A stretch of 22,886 nt of DNA, taken from NCBI GenBank assembly GCA_964528155.1, contig CAZGRL010000058.1, positions 1-22,886 on the forward strand, read 5' to 3'. Shown one piece after another: positions 8,315-16,276 of this stretch. Positions within the stretch are counted from its first letter, which is position 1, and the number at the start of each line of letters is the position of its first letter. Made by a program: the position numbers and the translations under genes. The DNA is from G001797105 sp964528155. GTDB taxonomy: Bacteria; Chloroflexota; Anaerolineae; Anaerolineales; E44-bin32. The notes beneath the pieces were generated by a model. It searched no databases and was not told where the DNA came from. It saw nothing but the letters and a program-made list of their open reading frames with translations.

Positions 8315-9499
8315 CTACTCGTCCGTGAACCGCAGCTCGCGCTCGACTTTGAAGCCGCGCAGGGCGGCCTGACGTACAAACTCGGTTCCACTCATGGCGC
8401 GCTCGACCGGGATCACACCAGGCTCGACCTCGCCCCGGGCGATGGCCTCGGTCATGATGGCCGCGTGCCAGCCTGTCCCTTGTTCCATGGCGGTAAAACC
8501 TGTGTCGGGGTCGGCGTGATGGACCAGATCGATCTGGGCTTCAGCCGGGCGACCATCCATGATCCCGCGCGCCAGGACGCGGATCAAGATGAAGTCGATG
8601 GTCTCTTCATCGGCCCTGATCTGGGGGTCCCACAGCGCGTGCAACAGATGACGCGGGACGACCGGTTGCCCGTCGACTTCGACCGGTGTCAGGCCGAATA
8701 ATCCCAACTGGCGCATCACGCTGAGATGCGCGTGGTTCCCCGGATAGCGTAAGGTCTTGTTCTGCAGTGTCCGCAACTTCCCGGCGAAGGTCCGGGCCGC
8801 CGACGTCAGACCTCCCGCCGTCGTGAATGCCTCGAGCTTCCCAATCGGCTCGGGGAACTCGACCTCCTCGAGCTCTTCCAGCGTCGGCACGCGCACAAGC
8901 CGCCCCTCGCGAATGTACATGCAATCACCGGTGTACTCATTGGTCAGCCCTTCGATGTTGAATGTGAGCCGGTAGTTCCATGGGGGTTCGGGGCGACGCG
9001 GCAGGCCGCAGTCCCACATGAACACGTCGGTCGGCTCGTCGAGCTGTTCCATCGCGTACAGGACGAGCGAAGTGCCCATCCCGGGAACCTGTCCACAATC
9101 GGGGACGATTGAAATCCCGGCCTCGGCTGCCTGTTGTGTGTGATCCAGTTGCTGGAAGACGATATCGCTGTTGCCACCCAGATCCGTCATCCCCGAACGG
9201 GCCTTGATGGCGGCCTCCGTCAGACCCAGGTTCATGAAGTATGGGACGGAAGACAGAAATGCGTTGACACTGTCGCCGCGCAAGAACTCTCCGACGCGGG
9301 TCATGTCGGTTGCGTCAAGTTCAACGGGCTGTGCAACGTCCTGCCCCGCCAGCTTATTGACTCGTTCGGCGGCGGCCTTCGCCTGGGCGGGATCGACATC
9401 GGTCATGAAGATGATTCCCGCGTCTCCAAATCGATGGAAATCGTAGGCGGCCGCAGTTCCCTGGCGGCCTGAGCCGAGGACGGCATAGCGATAGGTCAT
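8315..9499 (-). CDS. Saccharopine dehydrogenase / lysine dehydrogenase-like oxidoreductase
   Basis: A cytoplasmic NAD(P)-dependent oxidoreductase of 394 residues. It opens with a Rossmann fold, AVLGSGRQGTAAAYD, with the G-x-G-xx-G glycines at 9, 11 and 14, and then DVDPAQAKA ending strand 2. The middle carries SSVPYFMNLGL and DLGGNSDIV, typical of the saccharopine dehydrogenase superfamily, followed by VPDCGQVPGMGTSLV, which corresponds to the CG-APGM region of L-lysine 6-dehydrogenases. A large C-terminal catalytic domain follows. Length fits single-domain lysine dehydrogenase-like enzymes. The substrate is uncertain; lysine, saccharopine or a polyamine precursor are all possible. The ATG at 9499 has an AGGAGG 7 bases upstream. 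It appears monocistronic, with a candidate promoter about 170 bases upstream. Confidence 0.85.
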   Translation of the reverse strand: MTYRYAVLGSGRQGTAAAYDFHRFGDAGIIFMTDVDPAQAKAAAERVNKLAGQDVAQPVELDATDMTRVGEFLRGDSVNAFLSSVPYFMNLGLTEAAIKARSGMTDLGGNSDIVFQQLDHTQQAAEAGISIVPDCGQVPGMGTSLVLYAMEQLDEPTDVFMWDCGLPRRPEPPWNYRLTFNIEGLTNEYTGDCMYIREGRLVRVPTLEELEEVEFPEPIGKLEAFTTAGGLTSAARTFAGKLRTLQNKTLRYPGNHAHLSVMRQLGLFGLTPVEVDGQPVVPRHLLHALWDPQIRADEETIDFILIRVLARGIMDGRPAEAQIDLVHHADPDTGFTAMEQGTGWHAAIMTEAIARGEVEPGVIPVERAMSGTEFVRQAALRGFKVERELRFTDE

Positions 9500-9668
9500 C
9501 CCTAGTCCTCCTGGTGTGGGGATTGCGCCGCGAGCTCGAGCGTTTCATGGTGGGGCCGGTGCGTCAGGCGCGCATCGCCACGGTATGACAGACGTGCCTG
9601 GCGAATGAGCGCCGCACTCGAGCAGGTTGGCAAGCTTTTGTGTGAACCAAGCTGAGAGGATCCCGGTG

Positions 9669-9697
9669 ATTATAGATGGGAGTTCGAGCGCGGGGAA
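9669..9697 (-). promoter_or_regulatory. Candidate sigma-70 promoter for the dehydrogenase gene
   Basis: On the - strand TATAAT (complement of 9669-9674) lies 17 bp after TTCCCC (complement of 9692-9697). The -10 is perfect, the -35 is poor. It would give a leader of about 160 nt before the ATG at 9499. The rest of 9500-9767 shows nothing else convincing. Confidence 0.4.
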
Positions 9698-9767
9698 GGT
9701 AGAGCAGACGGCCAATCCGAGCGCCCCGCGCAGCTAGCCGGTCATGAGGCGGGCGGGGAAGGGGATT

Positions 9768-10781
9768 TCAGTTGCGACCGGCCGGCTCAGAGGCCTGAGC
9801 CTCTGCCCGGACGACCGCTTTGGTCATCGGCAACCCCACGGTCCGAGCCGCCGATCGCTCCGTACCAATCTGGACCTGACCTCCATCGTCTTCCAGAACA
9901 CCCGGGCGCACGCTCGCCAGCGCGATCCAACCCAGGGAAGGCGATTGGGCAACGCTCGTGAGCGAGCCCACCTCCCGGCTATCCTGGTAGACGATGTCAC
10001 CGGGCCGCCCATTGTCTGAGAGCCGGACGCCGACGAGCGTTCGCGCCTGCCGGCCCCTGCTGTCCATTCGAGCGATGATCTCCTGGCCGATGTAGCAGCC
10101 CTTCGTGAAGCTGATCGCATCTCGAAGTCCCACCTCAAGCGGTATGGATTCGTCCCGGATCTCGTGGATCGGCTCGGGAATACCGGCCTCGATACGCAGG
10201 ATCTGGTACGCGGCGGAATCAACCGCCTCACCGCCCCGGCCGCGCCAGATTTCAGGGGCGTTCTGCGTCGGCTCAGGTGCGAGAAGAAGGTGAAAGCCGC
10301 CTCCAGCCGGTCTGTCTGTATGCCATACGAAGCCACCCTCCATTCGGGCAAGGGCCTCGCCCGCCGGGAAGGTCAAGTCAGGGAACACTGAAAGGACCTC
10401 TTCCCTCGACCTCGGTCCGTAAATCCCCCACTCGCTCCACGATCCGGTGGCGATGCTGAGTTGCACATCGTCCTGGAAGAAGATGTAGCCCTGGAGCCAC
10501 TTGTGGACGATCTCTGCTCGGCCCGGGCTTGTCAGGAGCATGGCTTCGTCTTCAAGCGACAGGATTCGAACGACGTCGACGATACGCCCGATCGGATTGG
10601 TCAAGACAGATTGGCGGATGGAACCCGCCGGCAACCCGGCGACATCGTTGGTCGACATCCGGTGCAACAGATCGAGGCGGTCCCTGCCTTTGACGACGAC
10701 CACGCCAGGGTCCGGATGGCGTGCGACAAGAGCAGCCTCGGTAGCCGATGAATAGGCAGCCTCTACCGACCTCTCAGCCAT
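9768..10781 (-). CDS. ygfZ: YgfZ/GcvT-like folate-binding protein
   Basis: A cytoplasmic protein of the YgfZ/CAF17 family, which uses a tetrahydrofolate-binding GcvT fold to support assembly or repair of certain Fe-S enzymes. The 337-residue product carries the family signature KGCYIGQE at 227-234, with the conserved Cys229. It also has the expected upstream region VKGRDRLDLLHRMSTND (30-46), typical of the GcvT-type folate fold, and RQARTLVGVRL shortly after the signature. The absence of a full glycine-cleavage T-protein length and the presence of the Cys signature argue against GcvT itself. The ATG at 10781 has AGGAGAG about 11 bases upstream. It is divergent from the sortase gene, with a promoter candidate between. 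Confidence 0.9.
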   Translation of the reverse strand: MAERSVEAAYSSATEAALVARHPDPGVVVVKGRDRLDLLHRMSTNDVAGLPAGSIRQSVLTNPIGRIVDVVRILSLEDEAMLLTSPGRAEIVHKWLQGYIFFQDDVQLSIATGSWSEWGIYGPRSREEVLSVFPDLTFPAGEALARMEGGFVWHTDRPAGGGFHLLLAPEPTQNAPEIWRGRGGEAVDSAAYQILRIEAGIPEPIHEIRDESIPLEVGLRDAISFTKGCYIGQEIIARMDSRGRQARTLVGVRLSDNGRPGDIVYQDSREVGSLTSVAQSPSLGWIALASVRPGVLEDDGGQVQIGTERSAARTVGLPMTKAVVRAEAQASEPAGRN

Positions 10782-10852
10782 CGGTTGATCGTCTCTCCTG
10801 GAGAATCATGAAGGGAACGGCGTCCTTACTGGCAAATTGGTCAATCAGACAA

Positions 10853-10881
10853 ATTATATCGTGAAGGGAGGCGAAGACGAA
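10853..10881 (-). promoter_or_regulatory. Candidate sigma-70 promoter for ygfZ
   Basis: On the - strand TTCGTC (complement of 10876-10881) is followed after 17 bp by a perfect TATAAT (complement of 10853-10858). It lies 72 bp upstream of the ygfZ start codon in the divergent 291-bp intergenic region shared with the sortase gene. Confidence 0.5.
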
Positions 10882-11004
10882 CGGTCGCTCGAGGCTGATG
10901 CCATCCTGGCCAAGCGGAGAGGTCTGCGCGTGCGCTGTGGGCCCGGCGTCGCCGGTGATGATATAGCAAGACACCGAGCATGCGCCAAGAAAACGCGATC
11001 CATG

Positions 11005-11010
11005 TATAAT
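11005..11010 (+). promoter_or_regulatory. Candidate -10 element for the sortase gene
   Basis: A perfect TATAAT at 11005-11010 lies 62 bp upstream of the sortase ATG. No good -35 hexamer is found at the correct distance; the bases there (around 10982-10987) read GCGCCA. It is supported mainly by position in a divergent intergenic region. Confidence 0.4.
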
Positions 11011-11072
11011 CCCGGCGAAAACGCGGTGGCGCGCGGGTTCCATCGCGCATTGTCAGACAGACCGGTGGTGTC

Positions 11073-11996
11073 ATGGCAAAGGATCGTAGGCCAGCTGAAG
11101 AACTTACTGTAGAGGAGCTTGAGGCCATCCTGGCCCGCAAGAAACTCGAGGCAAGACAGGCGCGCATCCAGCGCTTTCGCCAGAGTGGCCGCGCGCTCCC
11201 GCTGCAGCCGGATCCGGTCGCGATCACATACGTAGATGTTCCCAACGATGTGACTGAGGACAGCGAGGGGAATCAAAACCTCGACTCACCGGCGCGCAAA
11301 CGTAGACTCCCGGCCGCATTCGATGGTGTACTCCTTTTTCTGGAAGTGGGCGCCGTCCTGGGACTGGCCCTGGTGCTGCTCAGCGGCTTCAAAGCGCTGC
11401 GGCAGCTCAATCAGGAAGCTGCCGCAGCAATGGAAGAGCCGACGGCGGCCGCCACTCCTCTCATCACGGCGGTCGTGCTGCCCTCGGGCCACACTCCCCC
11501 CGGCTCACCCGGAGGGGCTCAGCCGAATGACGCCGAGATACCCTCCAACCTCAGACCACTGGTCCAGTCTCTCCCGCCTGTCGCCATCCCAACTTCGGGC
11601 CCGGAACAAGCCAACAGCATCTTCATCCCGGCGATATGGAACGCACCTGCCCCGGTCGTTCAGGGAGATGGGTGGGAGCAACTCAGGAAAGGTGTCGGAC
11701 AGCACGTCGGGACGGCCAATCCCGGCGAAGTGGGAAACCTCGTTCTCTCGGCTCACAACGACATCTTCGGGGAGTTGTTCAGGGATCTGGACGAGCTCAA
11801 ACCCGGTGACGAGATCCGCGTGTCCACGGCCACCCGCGAGTACATCTACCGGGTGACCAAGACCCAAATCGTCCAGCCGACGGAGGTCTCGGTGATGGAA
11901 GCCACGCCTCGACCGACGATCACACTCGTCTCGTGCTATCCTTACCTGGTTGACAACCAGAGGATCGTCGTTCAGGGCGAGTTGGTGGAGGGGTGA
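11073..11996 (+). CDS. Sortase (class D/E-like), single membrane anchor
   Basis: A membrane-anchored transpeptidase of 307 residues. The N-terminus is a charged, probably helical segment (about 9-40, EELTVEELEAILARKKLEAR) that would be cytoplasmic. A membrane helix follows at about 84-106, then a Pro/Thr/Ala-rich stalk, then the sortase beta-barrel from about 170. The catalytic triad is visible: His228 in LSAHND, Cys288 in TLVSCYPY and Arg297 in DNQRIVV. The LPxTG class cannot be assigned safely, and no LPxTG substrate is seen in this window. The ATG at 11073 has only a weak GGTGG upstream. It is followed by a small membrane-protein gene and a membrane sensor on the same strand. Confidence 0.9.
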   Translation: MAKDRRPAEELTVEELEAILARKKLEARQARIQRFRQSGRALPLQPDPVAITYVDVPNDVTEDSEGNQNLDSPARKRRLPAAFDGVLLFLEVGAVLGLALVLLSGFKALRQLNQEAAAAMEEPTAAATPLITAVVLPSGHTPPGSPGGAQPNDAEIPSNLRPLVQSLPPVAIPTSGPEQANSIFIPAIWNAPAPVVQGDGWEQLRKGVGQHVGTANPGEVGNLVLSAHNDIFGELFRDLDELKPGDEIRVSTATREYIYRVTKTQIVQPTEVSVMEATPRPTITLVSCYPYLVDNQRIVVQGELVEG

Positions 11997-12098
11997 TCGC
12001 CTGGACCGGGCTGACCGAGAAGGTTTCGTCTCGACCCGGGGCGTGTTCCAACCGGGGGTCGGCCGGATAACGCGAGTCTGATAGATGGAGGTTCGATC

Positions 12099-12323
12099 GT
12101 GAGCAAACGCAAGAGAAAGGCGGCCAGGCGCCAACTCCCTCCGAGGCCGGTCGCACGACCGGAGCATGCCGAGCCGACAGGTCCTGCTGCGACAGCCCCG
12201 AGCTCCGGCCAGCGCGGCTTCAACCCGGACTATAGTTACATTGTCAAGGACCTAAGACGTATTGGTATCCTCGCAGCAGGCTTTATCACGATTTTGGTCA
12301 TCCTCTCATTTTTCCTGGGATGA
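12099..12323 (+). CDS. Small basic single-pass membrane protein
   Basis: A 74-residue protein starting at GTG 12099, with GGAGG 6 bases upstream. Residues 1-12 are strongly basic (SKRKRKAARR), followed by a Pro/Ala-rich stretch, then FNPDYSYIVKDLRRIGI and a single C-terminal membrane helix (about 54-73, ILAAGFITILVILSFFLG). A lone tail anchor with a basic cytoplasmic N-terminus is predicted. I know no defined function. It lies 102 bp after the sortase and 31 bp before the sensor cyclase gene, so it may be part of the same transcript. The strong ribosome binding site makes it credible despite its size. Confidence 0.7.
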   Translation: MSKRKRKAARRQLPPRPVARPEHAEPTGPAATAPSSGQRGFNPDYSYIVKDLRRIGILAAGFITILVILSFFLG

Positions 12324-12354
12324 CCTTTGGGCTCTACCGGAAACGGGTTGAGCA

Positions 12355-14241
12355 TTGGGTGCATCCAAGCTGAACGACCGGCCGAGGGTACACTTCAGCC
12401 TGCGCTGGAAGATCGTCATCCCGTTCATGTTTTTGGCCCTGGCGATCGGACTGGCTGCGACCTTCTTTGTCAATCGCCTCCTCAACGAAACGGTTGAAAT
12501 TCGATTCTTGCGCCAACTGGCGACGAGCGGCCAGCAGGCGACGGACGCCGTCGTTCGGTCGGAGAGCGGGCTGCTCGAGGTCGAGCGCCTGATCGCCAAC
12601 ACCGAAGGCCTCCCCCAGGCGCTCGATGCTTCGGACTCAGAGGAACTTCGGGCACTGGCCCTCCCTGTTGTGGTGAACGCCGGTGTTGATGTGGTGGCCA
12701 TTGTCGACACCAGAGGTGTCAGCCTTCTGGCGGCTCGTCGACGACCGCAGGCACCGCCCGGTGAGTACGAAACTCTACGCGACGAGACCTACTACGCCGA
12801 CTGGGACTTTGTGCAGGTAGCCCTTAGCGGCGAATCCGACCCTGAGATCGGTGACAAACAGGCCGGGCTGGAGAGCGTCCGGCTGGATGAGGAGAATGTC
12901 CCCACTTTCTTTGTGGCTGCGCCCGTGGTCGACACGGCCGGCCATTTGTATGGCGCCGTGCTCGTCGGTTCATATCTGGACACCATGGTCGACGAGATGC
13001 GCCAGCAAGCCGGGGCAAGCATCTCGGTGTACGACTCGAATGATGGTCTCCTGCTCGGGAGCACCCTTGAGCCCGAGGCTGCTGAAAGCCTGACGATCCC
13101 GCCGGAGCTCGTCCTGGCGACTTTTGATCCCGCCCAGACCGCAAGCCCGGTTCGCACGATCCAGGTCGCCGGCTCGACCTATCGCGAAGTCCTCACCCCG
13201 CTTGTCGCTCGATCTGAGACCGAGACACTCGGGATCCTCGGCGTCTCTCTCCTGGAGATCCCACTCCAGACATCGATCACCTCCAATGGCCTCCTGGTTG
13301 TCGGATTGGGTGTCGTTGCGATGTTCCTGATCGTGATCACCGGCGTCATCGTATCCGATTCGATCACTCGACCCCTTGTGACCATGGCCGATGCCTCGGC
13401 CCAGGTCGCCGTCGGGAATCTCAACACCTATGTGCCAGAAACAGGCGAGGACGAATTGGGCCTGCTGGCCAAAACCTTCAACCGGATGGTCGACGGCTTG
13501 CGGGAGGGTTCGATCTACCATGAACTCTTGGACCGAACCGTGACACCCGAGGTTCGGGATGAGCTCAGGCGGACCCTGACCGACAGTGGTGTGATGATGA
13601 GAGGCCGATCGGCCAAAGCCGCCATCCTGAGCGGCACATTCCATGGTTTCTCGGAACTCACCGAGCATTTCTCGCCGGCAGACGTCATGGTCACCTTGAA
13701 CGAGTACTTCTCGGGATTATCGCCGATCGTCACGCGCTACGGGGGGGTGATGGACAAGTTCGACGGTGAGGAGCTCATGGCCTTCTTCGGCATCCTGCCT
13801 CAGCCGCTTCCGCCTCAGGTGAGTGCTTTCAAGGCGACCCATGCCGGCGTCGAGATGCTCGAGTTCGTGCGCGACTTGAATGAGAAGCGGATCAAGCGTG
13901 GTTTGCCTGCTCTCGAAATCGGCATCGGAGTTGCCTCCGGTAGCGTCATCGCCGGGGGCCTGGGGAGCCGCCAGCGTCTGCATTACACCGTAGTCGGCGA
14001 TCCGGTGACGACGGCGCAACGCATCCACGAGATCACCCACGAAATGAGCCGAGGTGGGATGGTGGTCAGTGGAGAGACATACAGCTACCTCAAGGCAGTC
14101 CTACACCACTTTGAGGTCGGCCGATACGGTCGGGCGGAGCTCCAGGGCAAGAGCCGGCCGGTGAACGTGTTCGAAATCCGAGGCCGCCGCGTCTGGCCTC
14201 TGGATGACGGAACGGAAGAGAAGGTCCCCATTCGTACCTGA
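12355..14241 (+). CDS. Membrane sensor with HAMP and degenerate class III cyclase domain
   Basis: A 628-residue receptor. Membrane helix 1 is at about 18-38 and an extracellular Cache-like sensor spans about 40-305, including a FVAAPVVDTAGHLYGAVLVG strand pair. Membrane helix 2 is at about 310-334, HAMP at about 335-390, then a class III nucleotidyl cyclase homology domain at about 418-600. In that domain the motif that normally reads D-I-x-G-F-T is TFHGFS, so the first metal Asp is Thr428. The second, KFxGD, is KFDGE with Glu472. The transition-state Asn of V-N-x-A-x-R is Thr552, while Arg556 remains. The fold is kept but catalysis by the usual two-metal mechanism is unlikely. The TTG at 12355 is the first possible start after an in-frame stop; its ribosome binding site is weak. 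Confidence 0.85.
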   Translation: MGASKLNDRPRVHFSLRWKIVIPFMFLALAIGLAATFFVNRLLNETVEIRFLRQLATSGQQATDAVVRSESGLLEVERLIANTEGLPQALDASDSEELRALALPVVVNAGVDVVAIVDTRGVSLLAARRRPQAPPGEYETLRDETYYADWDFVQVALSGESDPEIGDKQAGLESVRLDEENVPTFFVAAPVVDTAGHLYGAVLVGSYLDTMVDEMRQQAGASISVYDSNDGLLLGSTLEPEAAESLTIPPELVLATFDPAQTASPVRTIQVAGSTYREVLTPLVARSETETLGILGVSLLEIPLQTSITSNGLLVVGLGVVAMFLIVITGVIVSDSITRPLVTMADASAQVAVGNLNTYVPETGEDELGLLAKTFNRMVDGLREGSIYHELLDRTVTPEVRDELRRTLTDSGVMMRGRSAKAAILSGTFHGFSELTEHFSPADVMVTLNEYFSGLSPIVTRYGGVMDKFDGEELMAFFGILPQPLPPQVSAFKATHAGVEMLEFVRDLNEKRIKRGLPALEIGIGVASGSVIAGGLGSRQRLHYTVVGDPVTTAQRIHEITHEMSRGGMVVSGETYSYLKAVLHHFEVGRYGRAELQGKSRPVNVFEIRGRRVWPLDDGTEEKVPIRT

Positions 14242-14398
14242 CGGACCTACGAATCCAGCTCCTTTCGGCCGGTCTCACCCCTGAGTGCCTATCCTCAATC
14301 ACCCCTTTGCCTGCCGAGTGACTTGCACCGGCGTCGGGCGATCCGCGCCGGCGAGGACGCCGGCCGGAGGTCCGATCTCCTGGCTCGCGCATCCGTCC

Positions 14399-14490
14399 TC
14401 CCTGGCCTGCCTGCACCTTGCCGCAGGCACAGGTGTCCGGCCAGCCTGCCCTGGTCGCCCTTGAAGAGCGCAAGGAAAGGCAGGCCAGGG
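14399..14490. repeat. Intergenic inverted repeat sharing TCCCTGGCCTG with 8.1 kb locus
   Basis: The 448 bp between 14241 and 14690 contain no supportable gene. They hold a 13-bp perfect inverted repeat, CCCTGGCCTGCCT (14400-14412) with its complement at 14478-14490. The word TCCCTGGCCTG is shared with two copies at 8142-8195. Surrounding sequence is GC-rich with short palindromes such as GGCGAGGACGCCGG. It reads as a non-coding repeat element. Confidence 0.65.
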
Positions 14491-14647
14491 GACAGGAGGC
14501 GCCGGCGATGCCGTTGTGTCGATAGGAAGGATGTATGGTTGCCGGAGGTTTCTTGTGCCGGTAAGCTAGAGTAGCAGCCCACCTGTACGAAGGGTTGTCA
14601 GCCGGCGGGAAGATGGGGAGAATCCAGGCAGGGTCGACGGGCGGGTG

Positions 14648-14671
14648 GAAAGGCCGCCCTGTTGGCCTTTC
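14648..14671 (+). promoter_or_regulatory. Leader hairpin before the Thr/Pro-rich surface protein
   Basis: GAAAGGCC (14648-14655) pairs perfectly with GGCCTTTC (14664-14671) around an 8-nt loop. It lies 18 bases upstream of the ATG at 14690. No T-run follows, so a terminator is doubtful; an mRNA-stabilising or translation-modulating leader stem is possible. Confidence 0.35.
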
Positions 14672-14689
14672 TGGATCGGGGTGGAACCG

Positions 14690-16069
14690 ATGAAACGGTT
14701 TGCTGGCCGCCGCTGGCTGATCAACGCCCTGGCGGTCCTGATCATCCTCTTGCTCCTGTGGTCGTGCGCGGCTTTCCGGCTGAGCGCGGCCTCGGCCAGC
14801 GCGCTGGCATTCCCGATTAAGCTCCGATCGCAAATCTCAGCGGACTACGGACCCGATCGACTGGGCCGGCCGATCCGTTCCCTGAGATTCTCGATCGTCG
14901 AAGACGTGATGCGCGATATCGGCTTGTCCCCGGAGGACGCCAAGCAAACTCAGGAGGCCTTCGAGCTGGCGATGACCTCCCCGGTCCCGACGGCCACTCT
15001 TGCGCCCGGCCAGCTTCCACCTGAGTCCACCCCGACCAACACTGCAGCCCCGAGCGCGACCCCGCGGCCAACCCGGCTGGCGACCCTGGCCGCCGTCGAC
15101 ACCGCCACAGAGACATCAACGCTCGCGCCGACCGGCACGAACACACGGACGCCGACGCCATCGAAGACGCCGAAGACGCCCTCCGACACGCCTGAGGGTC
15201 CGAGCAAGACCCCGACCAAGACGAAGACACCCACCAAGACCAAGACGCCGAGCAAGACGCCGACGGCGGGTTGCCTGGTGACACCGGTCGTCGTCTTCTG
15301 GGGGAATAATCCGGAAGAAGGTCACACCTATGAGTCCGGCGACGAGATCATCGGCGAGGCCTTCGCCTATGATCCCGATAATGTCAACCCAGGGACCTGT
15401 GAAGAGAACGGCGAGTACCCCGAGGATAATGGTGTTGGTGTCGATCACCTTGAATTCAAGATCCTGAAGGACGGAGCTACACAGGTCTACTCAATGAACC
15501 AGTCCAGTGTGAAGTACTGCGCGTTCACCGGCACGGGAACTTGCACGCCGTTCGTTGTCGGGACCCTCAACTGGCCTGGTGGAGGGTCAGCCGGGTCCGG
15601 CATGTATGTCATGAAGGTGAGAGTCTTCGATGGTGCCTTCTGGAGCAACTGGCAGGAGGTGACCTTCTACATCAGCCTGCCCGCGCCCTCGGATACCCCA
15701 ACGGTGACGCCTACACCTACCACTGCACCAAGCCCAGCTCCGGTCTGCTCGCTGTCCGGTTTCACAACGAGTGGCAAGAATGTATCGTGGACGCTCACAA
15801 ATGGGGAATCGACCTTGATCGAAATGACTTCGTATGACCTGTCGTGGCCCGCCGGCAATACCAAACTCAAGAAGGTCAAACTGGATGGCTCGGAGATTGA
15901 CAACCCCGATGACGATTCTTCGCCAACGAGCGCCGGCGTGAACGCGACCTTCAGCGCGGGCCAGTCATCTGAATTGAGGTTTGAGTTCGAGAGTGATGTC
16001 CAGCCCGAGCCTTATATCCTGACGGTTACCTTCGACAATGGGTGTACCGCGACGGACACAGTCCCCTGA
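14690..16069 (+). CDS. Anchored surface protein with Thr-Lys-Pro linker and two beta-rich domains
   Basis: No known family is recognised. The frame opens at 14645, but I chose the ATG at 14690, preceded by GGGTGGAAC and giving a proper basic then hydrophobic N-terminus (about 10-28, INALAVLIILLLLWSC). The signal may be an uncleaved anchor or a lipoprotein signal at WSC. An N-terminal region follows (to about 100), then a long Thr/Pro/Ser/Lys linker. A Cys-containing beta-rich domain comes next (about 193-330, starting GCLVTPVVVFWGNNPEEGHTY), then a short Thr/Pro linker, then a second beta-rich domain (about 355-459) ending DNGCTATDTVP. The architecture suggests an extended surface protein. 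There is no C-terminal sorting tail. A strong terminator follows. Confidence 0.75.
   Translation: MKRFAGRRWLINALAVLIILLLLWSCAAFRLSAASASALAFPIKLRSQISADYGPDRLGRPIRSLRFSIVEDVMRDIGLSPEDAKQTQEAFELAMTSPVPTATLAPGQLPPESTPTNTAAPSATPRPTRLATLAAVDTATETSTLAPTGTNTRTPTPSKTPKTPSDTPEGPSKTPTKTKTPTKTKTPSKTPTAGCLVTPVVVFWGNNPEEGHTYESGDEIIGEAFAYDPDNVNPGTCEENGEYPEDNGVGVDHLEFKILKDGATQVYSMNQSSVKYCAFTGTGTCTPFVVGTLNWPGGGSAGSGMYVMKVRVFDGAFWSNWQEVTFYISLPAPSDTPTVTPTPTTAPSPAPVCSLSGFTTSGKNVSWTLTNGESTLIEMTSYDLSWPAGNTKLKKVKLDGSEIDNPDDDSSPTSAGVNATFSAGQSSELRFEFESDVQPEPYILTVTFDNGCTATDTVP
15149..15265 (+). repeat. Coding low-complexity repeat: [S/T]-K-T-P linker
   Basis: The codons here encode repeats of K-T-P, T-K-T and S-K-T-P (residues 154-192 of the surface protein), made mostly of AAG, ACG/ACC and CCG. 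Such linkers act as stiff, often glycosylated spacers in secreted proteins. The imperfect tandem DNA repeat makes length variation between strains likely. Confidence 0.8.
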
Positions 16070-16223
16070 TGTCTGTCACGATCCGATGCATTGAGCCGAG
16101 GGATCAGGGCCGGTGAAACATGCTATCGCAGACGCCGCGATGAGTTGGGCGAGGGAAACTGCCTCAGGCGAAGAAGCTGCCTGAGCATGTCCCTTACGCC
16201 GTCGTGAGCCCCCAGAAACTCGA

Positions 16224-16256
16224 GCGGGGCGGCCAACTGGCCGCCCCGCCTTTCTT
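16224..16256 (+). terminator. Intrinsic terminator after the surface-protein gene
   Basis: GCGGGGCGGCC (16224-16234) pairs perfectly with GGCCGCCCCGC (16239-16249) around AACT, followed by CTTTCTTTC. It is about 155 bp downstream of the stop at 16069 and just short of the stop of the convergent gene, so it separates the two transcripts. Confidence 0.8.
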
Positions 16257-16276
16257 TCAACTCCCGTCTTAAGCGC

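Noticed and set aside
9768..10781. Glycine cleavage T-protein (GcvT)
   Set aside because: The KGCYIGQE signature and length fit YgfZ, and no other glycine-cleavage genes are nearby.
14233..14257. ATTCGTA/TACGAAT stem across the cyclase stop codon as terminator
   Set aside because: The stem is only 7 bp with an 11-nt loop and no T-run follows.
14323..14574. An 83-codon open frame in the 14.3-14.6 kb intergenic region
   Set aside because: The translation is Arg/Pro/Cys-rich, and the DNA is explained by the inverted repeat located there.
15149..15265. Tandem repeat as a non-coding minisatellite
   Set aside because: It stays in frame and encodes a coherent Thr-Lys-Pro linker between domains of a secreted protein.
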